DNA of 64,000 nt from an uncultured Neptuniibacter sp. (GTDB taxonomy: Bacteria > Pseudomonadota > Gammaproteobacteria > Pseudomonadales > Balneatricaceae), in the NCBI RefSeq assembly GCF_947498015.1, contig NZ_CANMIR010000004.1, positions 124,001 through 188,000 on the forward strand, given 5' to 3'. Under the pieces are notes generated by a model, which was not told where the DNA came from, searched no databases, and worked only from the letters and a program-made list of their open reading frames with translations. Of this stretch, positions 35,460 through 45,208 are shown piece by piece. The translations under genes were made by a program, and so were the position numbers. Each line of letters starts with the position of its first letter. Position 1 is the first letter of the stretch.

Positions 35460-36159
35460 GCCACCTAGACCAATGGGAAGCTCTTTTAATCAAGAAGCCT
35501 TACCTAAGCCTATAATCAAGTGATTATGATTACGAAAAATTACTATTTAGTTGTTCTAAATAAACCTTGTGTTTCGATGTTCAGTGATATTAAAAAAATA
35601 GGCCAGCAGGTCTCGCCTGCTTCTAGATCTATTTTCCTTTCTACTAAGAAGCAACGATCCAATGGGAATCCCCGATTTGCCAGGCACATACTTAGAAGTA
35701 GCTGCGTGCCTATCACTGCTTGAGAGAACATCCAGGTGTAGAGAACAGATTACTCGGTTTAAGACATGTTAATATCAGCTTAGGGCTGACATGTTTTGTG
35801 AAGAACTGTTTTATTCAGTACGGGGAAGTAAGCATTAAGTGGAAGGGCTGTAACAAACAGTTCCACTTATGCAAAGTGCCATTTTCAGGCATGATTCTTA
35901 CGTCAGTACAACTAATGATTGGACTAGCTGATTATCAGAACGTCTCGCCCCGTCAAACCTACCGCAGTTCTTGCGGACTATAAGTAATGATTCAAACAGA
36001 CCTTACCAGATTCGGTATCAGTAGTTTTTTAAAGTGATGTAGTGGAGTAGGTGGATCTGAATAAAGATGAGTTGGTACCACTTTGACCATCGTATCGCCA
36101 AAGACGTGTAATTTACTTTTTAGTTTTATAAGTAACTGAATCTAGAAGCTCAAGCCCCC
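35460..36159. other. 700-bp gap between cargo blocks
   Basis: No gene with family resemblance. Short open frames at 35520-35723 and 35720-35983 lack Shine-Dalgarno sequences and look random or decayed. The region separates the defence-like block from the copper island and may be a junction where blocks were joined. Confidence 0.5.
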
Positions 36160-36190
36160 TTGACCTTACATCAACAGGAAGGTCTATCCT
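36160..36190 (+). promoter_or_regulatory. CueR-type promoter of the copper ATPase operon
   Basis: TTGACC (-35, 36160-36165), a 19-bp spacer and TATCCT (-10, 36185-36190), with the dyad GACCTT ... AAGGTC. This over-long spacer and dyad closely match the E. coli copA promoter activated by CueR. Confidence 0.88.
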
Positions 36191-36254
36191 GATCACAGAA
36201 ATGCTCTTTTTAAATTTCTATTGAGCGATTTACAGTGCCTTATAGGTGATCAGG

Positions 36255-38501
36255 ATGAGTTCCAACAGCCCAAACATAGAGAAAACCCTGCTAATAGATG
36301 GTGCCGGTTGTGCCAGCTGTGTAGGAAAGATAGAAGGTGCGTTGTTAGAAGTAACTGGCGTACAGAAAGCATCGATGAACTTTGCTCAACGAACGGTGCT
36401 TGTGACGGGTGATGTGGTTGATCATGATTTGATCCGCGCTGTTGAAAATGTGGGTTATCAAGCCAGTTTCGTTGATCAAACCGATCAAGATTTACTGGTT
36501 GAGAAAGAAAAGTCTGAAGCGGCCTACTATCACCGCTTGATGAGAGAGATGACAATTGCCCTCTCTTTGGGCGTTCCCCTAATGATCTATGGGATGTTTA
36601 TCGGTGAGATGACTGTATCCACCAATATGGAACGAATTGCTTGGGCCATTGTTGGCCTTCTCACATTAGGAATCATGTATTTTTCAGGACGCCATTTTTA
36701 TATAGGTGCCTGGAAGTCTTTTCAAAATCACAGTGCCAATATGGATACCCTCATCGCATTAGGTACTGGTACCGCTTGGATCTATTCCATGGTGGTTGTA
36801 TTTGCCCCGGATGCAGTCCCTCTGATGGCAAGACATGTCTACTTTGAAGCCACTGCAATGATTATTGGTTTAATCGATCTAGGTTTAGCCCTTGAGATAA
36901 AGGCGCGTGGCAGGACTTCAGAAGCGATCAAGCGCTTGATAGGCCTGCAGCCAAAGAATGCACGAGTCATTAGAGATGGTGAAGAGATTGATATTCCCAT
37001 TGAGGATGTTGTCCTGGATGACCAATTAAGAATCCGCCCTGGAGAAAAAATCCCTGTTGACGGTATTGTTATTGAGGGTAGTACCTCTGTGGATGAATCC
37101 ATGTTGACGGGTGAACCAATGCCTGTTGAGAAAGCAGCTGGAGATGAAGTTGTTGCAGGTACCATCAATAAATCTGGAACAGTGATATTCAAAGCAACAC
37201 GTGTTGGTAAAGATACTGCACTGGCACAAATTATTGAGATGGTTAAACGGGCGCAAAACTCTAAACCATCTATAGGACGTTTAGCGGATGTGATATCGGG
37301 CTATTTCGTTCCGGTTGTGATGATCATAGCTATTCTCAGTGCATTGGCCTGGTTAAATTTTGGCCCGGCTCCTGCCGTGGCCTTCGCTATTGTGTCAGCA
37401 ACAACTGTTTTGATTATTGCATGTCCCTGTGCGTTGGGATTGGCAACACCCATGTCGGTAATGGTGGGTGTGGGTAAAGCGGCTGAAGCAGGCGTGTTGA
37501 TCCGCAACGGCGAGGCCTTACAGACGGCCTCTAAAATCAGCGCCATGATTCTGGATAAAACCGGCACCATAACTGAAGGTAGCCCTCAGGTTACAGAGAT
37601 CCAGTTGACCGGCGATCATAAAGAGGAAGACATTCTTCGCTTAGCGGCAAGTTTGGAATCCGGTTCGGAACATCCCTTAGCGCTTTCTATAGTGGAGTCA
37701 GCCAAAGCCCAAGGATTTACCCTTTCTAAAGTGACGAACTTTAACGCGATTGCTGGACATGGCGTGGAAGGTGAAGTGGATGGAAGCACCCTGTTATTTG
37801 GTAATGAAAAGTTGATGGAAGAACGGTCAATTTCTATCAACCATCACATCGCTGATGCGCAGCGTATGGCATCAGAAGCACAGACCCCTATGTACTTGGC
37901 TATCAATGGACAGCTTGCTGCGATTATTGCAGTTTCGGATCCGATCAAAAAAGACTCAGTAGAGGCAGTCAAACGGCTACAAGCAAATGGCATACGTGTC
38001 GTAATGCTTACCGGTGATAACCGAGCAACAGCTAAGGCAGTTGCAGAAAAAGTAGGTATTACAGAGTTTGTTGCAGAAGTCTTGCCTGAGGATAAATCCA
38101 ACAAGGTTGAAGAGCTTCAGGCACAAGGTGAGATCGTAGGTATGACTGGAGACGGCATCAATGATGCGCCTGCCTTGGCTCAAGCTAATGTCGGGTTTGC
38201 CATTGGTACAGGCACTGATGTGGCGATTGAAAGTGCTGACATAACTCTGATGCGCGGTTCATTACATGGATTGGCTGATGCTATAGCTATCAGTAAAGCG
38301 ACATTACGCAATATTAAGCAAAATTTGTTTGGTGCTTTTATTTACAACGTTGCAGGTATCCCGTTTGCAGCAGGTGTTTTGTATCCGTTCTTTGGACTAC
38401 TGCTGAGTCCAGTTATTGCCGGGGCGGCAATGGCTTTCTCTTCGCTCACGGTGGTGAGTAATGCCAACCGTTTACGTTTGTTTAAAGCATCAGAGCATTA
38501 A
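36255..38501 (+). CDS. copA: Cu+-exporting P1B-type ATPase
   Basis: 748 aa. One N-terminal metal-binding domain ([13 protein letters not shown] near residue 15), the transmembrane CPCALG motif, TGEPMPVEK in the actuator, phosphorylation motif DKTGT and [14 protein letters not shown] plus a C-terminal [11 protein letters not shown] segment indicates Cu+/Ag+ specificity. ATG 36255 was chosen over GTG 36246 for its spacing to AGGTGATCAGG. It exports cytoplasmic copper to the periplasm and is driven by a CueR-type promoter 65 bp upstream. Confidence 0.96.
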   Translation: MSSNSPNIEKTLLIDGAGCASCVGKIEGALLEVTGVQKASMNFAQRTVLVTGDVVDHDLIRAVENVGYQASFVDQTDQDLLVEKEKSEAAYYHRLMREMTIALSLGVPLMIYGMFIGEMTVSTNMERIAWAIVGLLTLGIMYFSGRHFYIGAWKSFQNHSANMDTLIALGTGTAWIYSMVVVFAPDAVPLMARHVYFEATAMIIGLIDLGLALEIKARGRTSEAIKRLIGLQPKNARVIRDGEEIDIPIEDVVLDDQLRIRPGEKIPVDGIVIEGSTSVDESMLTGEPMPVEKAAGDEVVAGTINKSGTVIFKATRVGKDTALAQIIEMVKRAQNSKPSIGRLADVISGYFVPVVMIIAILSALAWLNFGPAPAVAFAIVSATTVLIIACPCALGLATPMSVMVGVGKAAEAGVLIRNGEALQTASKISAMILDKTGTITEGSPQVTEIQLTGDHKEEDILRLAASLESGSEHPLALSIVESAKAQGFTLSKVTNFNAIAGHGVEGEVDGSTLLFGNEKLMEERSISINHHIADAQRMASEAQTPMYLAINGQLAAIIAVSDPIKKDSVEAVKRLQANGIRVVMLTGDNRATAKAVAEKVGITEFVAEVLPEDKSNKVEELQAQGEIVGMTGDGINDAPALAQANVGFAIGTGTDVAIESADITLMRGSLHGLADAIAISKATLRNIKQNLFGAFIYNVAGIPFAAGVLYPFFGLLLSPVIAGAAMAFSSLTVVSNANRLRLFKASEH

Positions 38502-38518
38502 TCAGGGAGGCTAGCATC

Positions 38519-38887
38519 ATGTTGATAATTAATTTATTAGGTTTCGTATTAATCGGCTTAATCATCTGGTGGTTTTGGCTTTATAAACCAGACACTACAG
38601 CAGTAACCAAAGGCACGGTCCCTATAACGGTTGAGAACGGGGTATACAGCCCAGCACAGGTTCATGTACAGGCAGGCGAACCCATTATTCTCAGTTTTGT
38701 TCGTAAAGACAGCTCGCCTTGCTCGGCCATTGTACAGTTTGATGACTTAGGACTAAGTGAAGAGCTCCCCTTAAACAAAGCGCGAGAGATAAAGTTTGAC
38801 GCTTTAACACCCGGTAAATATCCATTTTCATGTCAGATGCAGATGTACCGGGGCGAATTGATTGTGGAGGGACCGAACAATGAGTAA
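38519..38887 (+). CDS. Membrane-anchored cupredoxin-like protein
   Basis: 122 aa: an N-terminal membrane anchor (residues 3-21) and a cupredoxin domain with SSPCSAIVQF and a C-terminal KYPFSCQMQMYRG loop (Cys, Met). It probably receives or buffers periplasmic copper. GGGAGG lies upstream; it is 17 bp after the ATPase and overlaps the next gene by 8 bp. Confidence 0.85.
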   Translation: MLIINLLGFVLIGLIIWWFWLYKPDTTAVTKGTVPITVENGVYSPAQVHVQAGEPIILSFVRKDSSPCSAIVQFDDLGLSEELPLNKAREIKFDALTPGKYPFSCQMQMYRGELIVEGPNNE

Positions 38888-39236
38888 GAAGTCTTCATTC
38901 TGGTGCTCTAAAAGTGGATTCGCGGCATTACTGATGATTGCCGTTGCAGGCTATTTCCTGTTAGTTGAGCATGCAGAGCATGTTTTTCCTTTTCTGCCCT
39001 ATCTGTTTTTACTGATGTGTCCATTGATGCACTTGTTTATGCATGGCAATCATAATCACGGTGGCCATAAGCACGATGCTAAGCAGGAGGAAGAGTTTAG
39101 TCCTTCTCCAGAGCATAGGCATGAGAACTTTGTCGAACAGGGTGAGCAAAACGATGCTTATCGGGAAGGTTACATTGAGGGTTTAAAAGCGGCGAGAGAA
39201 GAAGCAAATCAAAAGGAGCACAAACATGAGCAATGA
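38880..39236 (+). CDS. DUF2933-type small membrane protein with His-rich tail
   Basis: 118 aa from the ATG at 38880. Hydrophobic segments cover about residues 13-28 and 36-54, and HLFMHGNHNHGGHKHD and a charged tail ending HKHEQ follow. Small DUF2933-like proteins are frequent in copper islands; the His clusters suggest metal binding. Function is not established. It overlaps the next gene by 11 bp. Confidence 0.75.
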   Translation: MSKKSSFWCSKSGFAALLMIAVAGYFLLVEHAEHVFPFLPYLFLLMCPLMHLFMHGNHNHGGHKHDAKQEEEFSPSPEHRHENFVEQGEQNDAYREGYIEGLKAAREEANQKEHKHEQ

Positions 39237-39861
39237 TTATGGATTGTGGTCTTTGGTTGTTATTAACTCGGCTGTTTTTATCTTTTTCGCGTTTAGTTTT
39301 ATTAAACCTAAAAGCAAAATGGATTGGCGCAGTCTGGGGGCATTCTCAGCTTTCATCATTGCGCTCTTTACAGAGATGTATGGATTCCCCTTAACGATCT
39401 ATTTCCTTTCGGGATGGCTGAGTGAAATCTATCCACAAATCGATTTCTATGCCCATGAAAATGGTCACCTTCTGCATACGTTACTGGGATTCGAAGGTGA
39501 CCCCCATTTCGACCCACTTCATTTGGCGAGCAATGCACTGATTGTTATTGGCTTCTTTATTTTAGCTTCGGCTTGGAATGTATTGTTTCAAGCACAGAAG
39601 CAGCATCGTTTAGCGAAAGACGGATGGTATGCACGGTGTAGACATCCGCAGTATTTGGCATTTGTACTGATCATGTTTGGCTTCTTACTGCAATGGCCAA
39701 CGATTCCAACCTTGGTGATGTTCCCTATCTTGGTCTTTATCTATGTGCGGTTAGCAAAGTATGAGGAAGGCATCGCTTTAGCCGAATTTGGTGGCGAATA
39801 TGAAGTATACAAAGAGACTACACCGAGGTTTCTTCCGCAAATTGGGAGAGTTGTATCATGA
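39226..39861 (+). CDS. Isoprenylcysteine carboxyl methyltransferase-family membrane protein
   Basis: 211 aa with about five membrane helices. The C-terminal signature RCRHPQYLAFVLIMFGFLLQ and a final KYEEGIALAEFGGEYEVYK match the ICMT/PEMT family (SAM-dependent). Its recurring presence in copper operons suggests modification of a lipid or protein thiol under metal stress, unproven. Confidence 0.85.
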   Translation: MSNDYGLWSLVVINSAVFIFFAFSFIKPKSKMDWRSLGAFSAFIIALFTEMYGFPLTIYFLSGWLSEIYPQIDFYAHENGHLLHTLLGFEGDPHFDPLHLASNALIVIGFFILASAWNVLFQAQKQHRLAKDGWYARCRHPQYLAFVLIMFGFLLQWPTIPTLVMFPILVFIYVRLAKYEEGIALAEFGGEYEVYKETTPRFLPQIGRVVS

Positions 39862-40199
39862 AAAAAGAGCATCGTTTAGGGGTATCGGAAACTAATCTGG
39901 TAGAGAGACATCTGAAGGTTGAGAAAGCTTCGGATGAACAGGTTTGTGCAGCGGTTGAGGAGATCGATCAGCTTTACGGCATTGATGAGGTGAGTTTTGA
40001 TCCGGAGCAAAAGGTATTCATTCTGGAGTATGACGCAACACGCCTTTGTATTGATAGTTTGGAAGAGGTGATCACGAAGCATGGAATAGAAATCTGTCAT
40101 GATTGGTGGTCAAACTTTAAAGAAGGCTATTACCGGTTTGTGGATAAAAATGTACATGATAACTACACCCATAAACCCTGGAGTTGCCATAAAAAATGA
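39858..40199 (+). CDS. HMA-fold-like copper-island protein, paralogue of the 58160 gene
   Basis: 113 aa. Alternating strands and helices suggest a small ferredoxin-like fold without CxxC. The C-terminal tail YYRFVDKNVHDNYTHKPWSC carries His and Cys. The same tail pattern (W-x-Y-x-x-D-x-N-x-x-DN-x-x-HKP-x-x-C) recurs in the 58160-58471 protein. Overlaps the previous gene by 4 bp. A role in metal handling is inferred from context. Confidence 0.75.
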   Translation: MKKEHRLGVSETNLVERHLKVEKASDEQVCAAVEEIDQLYGIDEVSFDPEQKVFILEYDATRLCIDSLEEVITKHGIEICHDWWSNFKEGYYRFVDKNVHDNYTHKPWSCHKK

Positions 40200-40213
40200 T
40201 AGTGGAGGGCAAG

Positions 40214-40768
40214 ATGCGTATCAGTGCTAAAAAGCTTCAGGATTATCCATTGTATCTTCGGCCATTCTTTTGGAATCAAAACCGCAAATACGGCATGGTA
40301 CTCAAGCCTGCACTTCTCTGGGCGCGTATCCCCCGATTGTTTACAACCGTTGCTCTACTGTTTGGTGCTTTGGATTCCAGGAAATCGGTTATCACGCCTT
40401 CACTTCGATCAATGATTACGGTGAGGGTTTCTCAAATTAACTGGTGTGAGTTCTGTGTTGATGTCAATTCCTACATATACGCTAAACGTGCTGGAGAAGA
40501 ATCTAAATTAGAGGCCTTATCGGAGTGGCGAGAAAGTCCTTTATTTGATGAACATGAGAAAGTTGTCTTGGAATATGTTGACGCGATAACTTTTAGTGAC
40601 AGGCAAGTAACCGATGCTGAAATGGAAGAACTTCGTAAATATTACGATGAAGATGGAATTGTTGAGTTAACCGGACTAATCGCTTTTCAGAATATGTCGA
40701 GTAAATTCAACAGTGCATTAGATGTGCCGTCTCAAGGCTTCTGCCGTATATCTTCAAAGAAAACCTGA
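40214..40768 (+). CDS. AhpD-like carboxymuconolactone decarboxylase-family protein
   Basis: 184 aa. The redox motif CEFCVD (near residue 75) in an all-helical AhpD-like fold suggests a peroxidase or reductase partner active under copper-induced oxidative stress. ATG 40214 was chosen for the GGAGGG 6 nt upstream; an in-frame ATG at 40196 overlaps the previous stop codon. Last gene of the copA operon. Confidence 0.82.
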   Translation: MRISAKKLQDYPLYLRPFFWNQNRKYGMVLKPALLWARIPRLFTTVALLFGALDSRKSVITPSLRSMITVRVSQINWCEFCVDVNSYIYAKRAGEESKLEALSEWRESPLFDEHEKVVLEYVDAITFSDRQVTDAEMEELRKYYDEDGIVELTGLIAFQNMSSKFNSALDVPSQGFCRISSKKT

Positions 40769-40815
40769 TTCATCTCAAAAAATTACTGTAAACCCATTCA
40801 CCACAACTATTCCTA

Positions 40816-40846
40816 TTGACCTTCCAGTTACTGGAAGGTCTAGATT
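40816..40846 (+). promoter_or_regulatory. CueR-type promoter with perfect dyad
   Basis: TTGACC (40816-40821), a 19-bp spacer and TAGATT (40841-40846). The dyad GACCTTCCAG-TTA-CTGGAAGGTC (40818-40840) is perfect over 10 bp per arm. It drives the Met/His-rich protein at 40934 and probably the genes after it. Confidence 0.9.
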
Positions 40847-40933
40847 TTAAGACAAAGGTTACGGGCACAATTCTGAAAAAGTTGTTCAGAATTGTGGAAG
40901 CTAGCTTTAGAAATTGCAATCAAGGAGCGTGTG

Positions 40934-41347
40934 ATGAAACGTTTAATGATAGGAATACTCAGTGTTGCTTTGATGGGCGCAGGTCTATCTGTAAATGCCC
41001 ATCAGCAGGAGATGGGGATGCAGGGCGGTTCGAATAACGAACGATCTCAGATGATGAATATGCATGAGCATATGGGAAAAACTGAAAGTTTGATGAATGA
41101 GATCCAGAGTAACAAACAGCCTGAAAAGCGTCGGGAAATGATGCATGAGCATATGAAACAGATGCGAATGGGTATGGATATGATGCATGACGGAGGGATG
41201 ATGGGAGACAAAAAGGCGGACGGTGAGCCTTGCCCACATATGGATTCACGTATGGGAATGATGGAACAGAGAATGAAAATGATGCAGAGAATGATGCGAC
41301 AAATGATGGAACATCAATCTCAGCAAGATATGCCAATGCATCGATAA
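40934..41347 (+). CDS. Periplasmic Met/His-rich copper-binding protein
   Basis: 137 aa with a signal peptide (MKRLMIGILSVALMGAGLSVNA) followed by a domain with many Met and His residues (MMNMHEHMG, MMHEHMKQMRMGMDMMHD). This composition is typical of periplasmic Cu(I) scavengers. AAGGAG lies upstream. Controlled by the CueR-type promoter 90 bp upstream. Confidence 0.85.
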   Translation: MKRLMIGILSVALMGAGLSVNAHQQEMGMQGGSNNERSQMMNMHEHMGKTESLMNEIQSNKQPEKRREMMHEHMKQMRMGMDMMHDGGMMGDKKADGEPCPHMDSRMGMMEQRMKMMQRMMRQMMEHQSQQDMPMHR

Positions 41348-41362
41348 CATTTGATGCCAGAT

Positions 41363-41395
41363 AAGAAATGAGGGAGGTTATCCCTCATTTCTATT
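41363..41395 (+). terminator. Hairpin between Met-rich gene and PII-like gene
   Basis: AGAAATGAGGG / CCCTCATTTCT, a perfect 11-bp stem with a 7-nt loop and a weak T-rich tail. Probably a partial terminator or attenuator. Confidence 0.65.
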
Positions 41396-41412
41396 TCTAC
41401 GGAGGTTGTGCA

Positions 41413-41760
41413 ATGAGTTTGAAGAAAGTCAGCGCTATCTTTAATGAAATGGAGAAAAGCAAGCTAGAAGCTGCTTTCAGGAAAGCAGGGATCTGCGGAT
41501 ACACTATTCATGATGTTCGTGGGCATGGCGTATATAATCAAGAGTATGGTCAAGAGAATTTGGTAGACCATCTGCAAGTAGATATTTATACCTCGGCGGA
41601 ATATGCACACGCTGTAGCAGAACTGATAGTGGAGACTGTATCGGTCAATGCGGACAGTGAAGGGTTGGTTGCTATTCTTCCCGTCGATGATCTCTATTGG
41701 ATTCATACTAAAGAAAAAGCTGTAGTCAGCGAATTTGTTTATAGAGCTGACAGAGATTAA
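41413..41760 (+). CDS. PII-like signalling protein (metal-associated PII-NG type)
   Basis: 115 aa with the PII ferredoxin-like fold: VSAIFNEMEKSKLEAAFRKAGI, a T-loop-like region GHGVYNQEYGQENLVDHLQV, and LVAILPVDDLYWI. The PII uridylylation Tyr context is not conserved. PII-NG proteins are found beside heavy-metal RND systems, as here. GGAGG precedes ATG 41413. Ligand and target are unknown. Confidence 0.78.
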   Translation: MSLKKVSAIFNEMEKSKLEAAFRKAGICGYTIHDVRGHGVYNQEYGQENLVDHLQVDIYTSAEYAHAVAELIVETVSVNADSEGLVAILPVDDLYWIHTKEKAVVSEFVYRADRD

Positions 41761-41790
41761 GTTCGGGATGAGACAATATTCATAATCGCA

Positions 41791-42084
41791 ATGACGCTAT
41801 TCTTTAAGTATCTGCTGTTGATAGTAGTCTTACTGGTGCAGCCTGTTCAGGCTAAACTTTTTGAAAAAAGTGACTTATCAACAAAGCTTCATAGTAGTGA
41901 GGTGCAGCATGTCCATGATCATGCAGATGGGCATGTATTTGAGTGCCATTCAGGGCATTTTATAGCCATTCTGGAAAATTTCCCTATTACCCGAATTCAC
42001 TTCACTCAAGTGGCTTGCGAACTGAAAAGCATTGGTGCTTATTCATTCATAATTATTGAAGATCCTCCACCTCCTAAGTCATAA
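41791..42084 (+). CDS. Small secreted His-rich protein, uncharacterised
   Basis: 97 aa. Signal peptide (FFKYLLLIVVLLVQPVQA), then VQHVHDHADGHVFECHSGHF, a His-rich patch with one Cys. The C-terminus ends in PPPPKS. Probably a periplasmic metal-binding peptide. Confidence 0.6.
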   Translation: MTLFFKYLLLIVVLLVQPVQAKLFEKSDLSTKLHSSEVQHVHDHADGHVFECHSGHFIAILENFPITRIHFTQVACELKSIGAYSFIIIEDPPPPKS

Positions 42085-42138
42085 CATGCGCTTAGTTTTA
42101 AGTGGCAGTGACTTATTAATTTATTAGAGACCAAAATA

Positions 42139-42726
42139 ATGTTTAAGAAATCAGCGAAGTATTTAATTGCGGTTAGCCTTACAGTTTCTACTGCAGTTGT
42201 TATGGCTCACGGTGGTGCTAAAGGGATAGTAAAAGAGCGAATGGATGCAATGGGGGATATGAAAGACTCTATGAAAGAAGTATCTGACATGTTCAAAGGC
42301 AAAGCCCCTTATGATGCAAATAAGGTCAGAACTGCAGCCGAGGTGATTAAAGGCCATTCAGGTAATGCTTTAACAAAATTGTTTCCAGAGGGCAGCTTGC
42401 AGCATCCTACAGAAGCAAAAGCGGTTATTTGGGATGAATGGGATCGCTTTTCTAAGTTGGCGGATCATTTAGAGACTTTAAGTGAAGGTTTAGCGAACGC
42501 AGCAGAGAATAAAGACACCCCGACTGAACAGAAAGGGATGATGGGTATGATGGGTGGCGGCAATATGATGGGTAGTGACCATATGATGGGTAATTCATCC
42601 ATGATGGGTGGGCACATGGTCCATACCGCAGAAGAATACGGAAAAATGCCGGTTGAAATGGTTTTTAAAATGGTGACTGATAACTGTTCATCGTGTCACA
42701 CTCGATTTAGAAAAGAGAAAGAGTAA
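42139..42726 (+). CDS. Cytochrome c'-type (class II) protein with Met-rich insert
   Basis: 195 aa with a signal peptide ending VMAHG. It has a four-helix cytochrome c'/c-556 layout with the haem motif CSSCH near the C-terminus. An insert of GMMGMMGGGNMMG-type Met-rich sequence before the last helix is unusual for the family and suggests additional Cu(I) binding. Its stop overlaps the next start by 1 bp (TAATG). Confidence 0.82.
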   Translation: MFKKSAKYLIAVSLTVSTAVVMAHGGAKGIVKERMDAMGDMKDSMKEVSDMFKGKAPYDANKVRTAAEVIKGHSGNALTKLFPEGSLQHPTEAKAVIWDEWDRFSKLADHLETLSEGLANAAENKDTPTEQKGMMGMMGGGNMMGSDHMMGNSSMMGGHMVHTAEEYGKMPVEMVFKMVTDNCSSCHTRFRKEKE

Positions 42727-43610
42727 TGAAACGAGCACTTATTATTCTTTCAGGACTTAGTGTTGTTTTAGCTATGGGTTGGAACAGCCTGAACAGTGAA
42801 GCCACTGTTGCAAGTTCGCTTAAAGAGTTGAAAGGTGATGTTAACCGAGGAGCATACTTAGCAAGAGCTTCTGGGTGCATCGCTTGTCATACGGATGTGG
42901 TTAACGGTGGTGCTCCTCTGGCAGGAGGACCTCCATTGAAAACGCCTTTCGGGACATTTTATGCACCTAATCTGACAACCGATACGGTACATGGTATCGG
43001 TGGATGGGATGTCGATGATTTTGCTTTGGCTTTGCGTTATGGCCAAAGCCCAAAAGGCGATAGCTATTATCCGGCCTTTCCCTATACCTTTTACACGAAA
43101 CTGAGTGATCAGGATATTGCTGATCTTTGGGCAGCATTTCAGACAGTCCAAGCGGTAGGACTGTCAGCCGAAGAGCATCAGCTAGGATTCCCTTTCAACC
43201 AGAGAGCGGGTCTGCCAGTTTGGCAAGCATTGTTCTTTTCTGAGGAAAGGTTCCAACCTGATACAACAAAAAGTGAGAAATATAACAGAGGAGCTTATTT
43301 GGTTGAGGCTGCTACCCATTGTGCGGCGTGCCATAGTGAGCGAAATCTATTCGGTGCATTAGATCAAGATAATCCTTTCACGGGTTCAAAGTCTATGCTC
43401 GAGGGGGAAGGGAAAACCCCTGCTATTACTAAGCAAGCGTTGCTGGATAAAGGCTGGACCGAATTAGATTTAGCTTACGCGTTGAAATCAGGCCTAAAGC
43501 ATGATGGTGACGCCTTCGGAGGAAGTATGGGGGAAGTTGTTAGAGATGGTACTTCCTTTATGCAAAAAAAAGACCTAGAAGCAATAGCCCATTATCTAAT
43601 GAACCAATAA
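42726..43610 (+). CDS. Dihaem cytochrome c
   Basis: 294 aa. Signal anchor, then two cytochrome c domains with CIACH (near residue 56) and CAACH (near 198). It resembles the cytochrome subunits of membrane dehydrogenases, but no dehydrogenase is adjacent. It probably transfers electrons from or to the class II cytochrome upstream, or to a copper oxidase. Confidence 0.88.
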   Translation: MKRALIILSGLSVVLAMGWNSLNSEATVASSLKELKGDVNRGAYLARASGCIACHTDVVNGGAPLAGGPPLKTPFGTFYAPNLTTDTVHGIGGWDVDDFALALRYGQSPKGDSYYPAFPYTFYTKLSDQDIADLWAAFQTVQAVGLSAEEHQLGFPFNQRAGLPVWQALFFSEERFQPDTTKSEKYNRGAYLVEAATHCAACHSERNLFGALDQDNPFTGSKSMLEGEGKTPAITKQALLDKGWTELDLAYALKSGLKHDGDAFGGSMGEVVRDGTSFMQKKDLEAIAHYLMNQ

Positions 43611-43614
43611 TCCC

Positions 43615-43638
43615 AAGCCCTCAGTGATGAGGGCTTTT
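43615..43638 (+). terminator. Rho-independent terminator
   Basis: AAGCCCTCA / TGAGGGCTT stem with a GTGA loop, then TT. Confidence 0.8.
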
Positions 43639-43963
43639 ATCGGAAGCGAGATAAGAACTTGTTGTTATGAAATGTTAGAAAGAGCAACTCTAATTTGGGT
43701 AAAATTAGACACAAAACACTATTAATTGCCCCGTTACAGCCATAAAACATTCAGCTCAATAAATTACTTTAACTTAGATGAACTTACTCAACAGGTGCTT
43801 TTTACCTGTTGCAGTGCCTGTTAAACAGCTGTTATTCCGCTGTTCCCCTCCTGAAGCTTTGTCATCTCGAGAATGATTTATTCAGTTTCGAATCATTTTC
43901 AGCCTTTAAAGTACTTGGCATTATTGATTGAACTCAAAAAGAGCTAAGTGCTCAGGACCCTAT
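43639..43963. other. Promoter region of the RND operon
   Basis: About 325 bp without a gene. It contains AATGATT (43872-43878) and AATCATT (43891-43897), an inverted pair 19 bp apart just before the RND operon. This is the likely binding site of the response regulator encoded at 49932, by analogy with CusR/CopR-type boxes. Confidence 0.5.
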
Positions 43964-45178
43964 ATGAAGCTAAAACTAATTACTCGATCCATAGGTATTG
44001 GACTGATGGTTGCGAGCTCATCTTATATTTTTGCAGATACGCCTAGGAACTGGAGCCAGCAGCTACAACTGCGCTTAGCAGAATCGCCGCAATGGCAACA
44101 ACTCGGCAGCCAAGTTATCGCTGCAGAAGCCGAACTTACCGCTGCGCAGCAACCTGTATATAACCCTGAAATAGAGTTTAGTTACGAAGATAAGAACGAA
44201 CGTGCCTATCAGGCAACACTAAGTCAAACTATTGATCTGTTTGATAAGCGAGATACCCGCAGTCAAATAGCCGCGCTACAAAAGCAAATTACTAAGCTGG
44301 AACAACAGCAAAGTGAAAATCAGATTACAGCCAGTGCTCTTACTCTTTTGCTGGAAACTCGTCGTGCTAAAGCCCTGCTGTCTCTCGCAGATGATCAGCT
44401 CAAAATCAGCCAACGCCTGATAAAACTAACTCAACAGAGGCTGTATGCAGGCGATGCCACCCAAATCGATCTGGATATAGTAAAACTATCCTCATCCGAG
44501 GCATTGCAGACTAAAGCAGCAGCGCAACAGGCTTTACAAAACTATCAGGCAGAGCAAACGGTTTTGTTGGGTGATCTGATCCCAACCTTGCCACAGCCTC
44601 TACCTTATACCTTATCCCAAACGCCGGACTTTATACGCTTAAGCCAACAACACTTAGCTGTGAAAACCCTTGGAGTAAGAGCTCAGCAAGCACAGTTAAG
44701 AGTTCAGGAATCGGTCAACGAAAGCAAAGCAGAGCCAACCTTAGGGCTGGGGTTTGGACAAGATGGTGATGACGATGTCATAGCACTTTCTATCAGCTTT
44801 CCACTGAATATTCGCAATAGCTATAGCGCTGAAGTCGATGCCGCAAATGCCCGTGCTAAAACCTCAGATTTGGCGTTAGCCCAAGTGCGAGTCGAGATAG
44901 AAACTGCACTACAACGCAGTTGGTCTAGTTTGAAGCAGCAACAGTCACTACAGCAAATCTGGCAAAAGCCTGGACAACACAGTCTTGTGCAATTGAATAG
45001 CCAACTGGAAAAGCTGTGGAAGCTTGGCGAACTGACAACTACGAATTACCTGCAGAACTTACAGCAACTAAACCAAGCTCTGGCTGCAGACATCAATTTG
45101 AACACCGAATCCGATATCCGACTGATTGACTGGCTCCATACCAGCAACCAACTCCAAGACTGGTTAGATCAGCAATAA
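43964..45178 (+). CDS. Outer-membrane efflux protein of an HME-RND system (CusC/CzcC type)
   Basis: 404 aa TolC-family protein with a signal peptide and long amphipathic helices rich in Gln. The duplicated TolC pattern is visible (AEAELTAAQQPVYNPEIEF and the C-terminal NARAKTSDLALAQV). The start at ATG 43964 follows AGGA and opens the signal peptide. First gene of a CBA operon. Confidence 0.9.
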   Translation: MKLKLITRSIGIGLMVASSSYIFADTPRNWSQQLQLRLAESPQWQQLGSQVIAAEAELTAAQQPVYNPEIEFSYEDKNERAYQATLSQTIDLFDKRDTRSQIAALQKQITKLEQQQSENQITASALTLLLETRRAKALLSLADDQLKISQRLIKLTQQRLYAGDATQIDLDIVKLSSSEALQTKAAAQQALQNYQAEQTVLLGDLIPTLPQPLPYTLSQTPDFIRLSQQHLAVKTLGVRAQQAQLRVQESVNESKAEPTLGLGFGQDGDDDVIALSISFPLNIRNSYSAEVDAANARAKTSDLALAQVRVEIETALQRSWSSLKQQQSLQQIWQKPGQHSLVQLNSQLEKLWKLGELTTTNYLQNLQQLNQALAADINLNTESDIRLIDWLHTSNQLQDWLDQQ

Positions 45179-45208
45179 TTATTGGCCTTCATCACTGAGA
45201 TACTCGTT

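Noticed and set aside
35520..35983. Short open frames between the hypothetical gene and the copper island
   Set aside because: No ribosome binding sites and no domain features; random-looking composition.
40959..41336. Antisense frames opposite the Met/His-rich protein
   Set aside because: Result of ATG/CAT-rich coding on the plus strand; no start signals.
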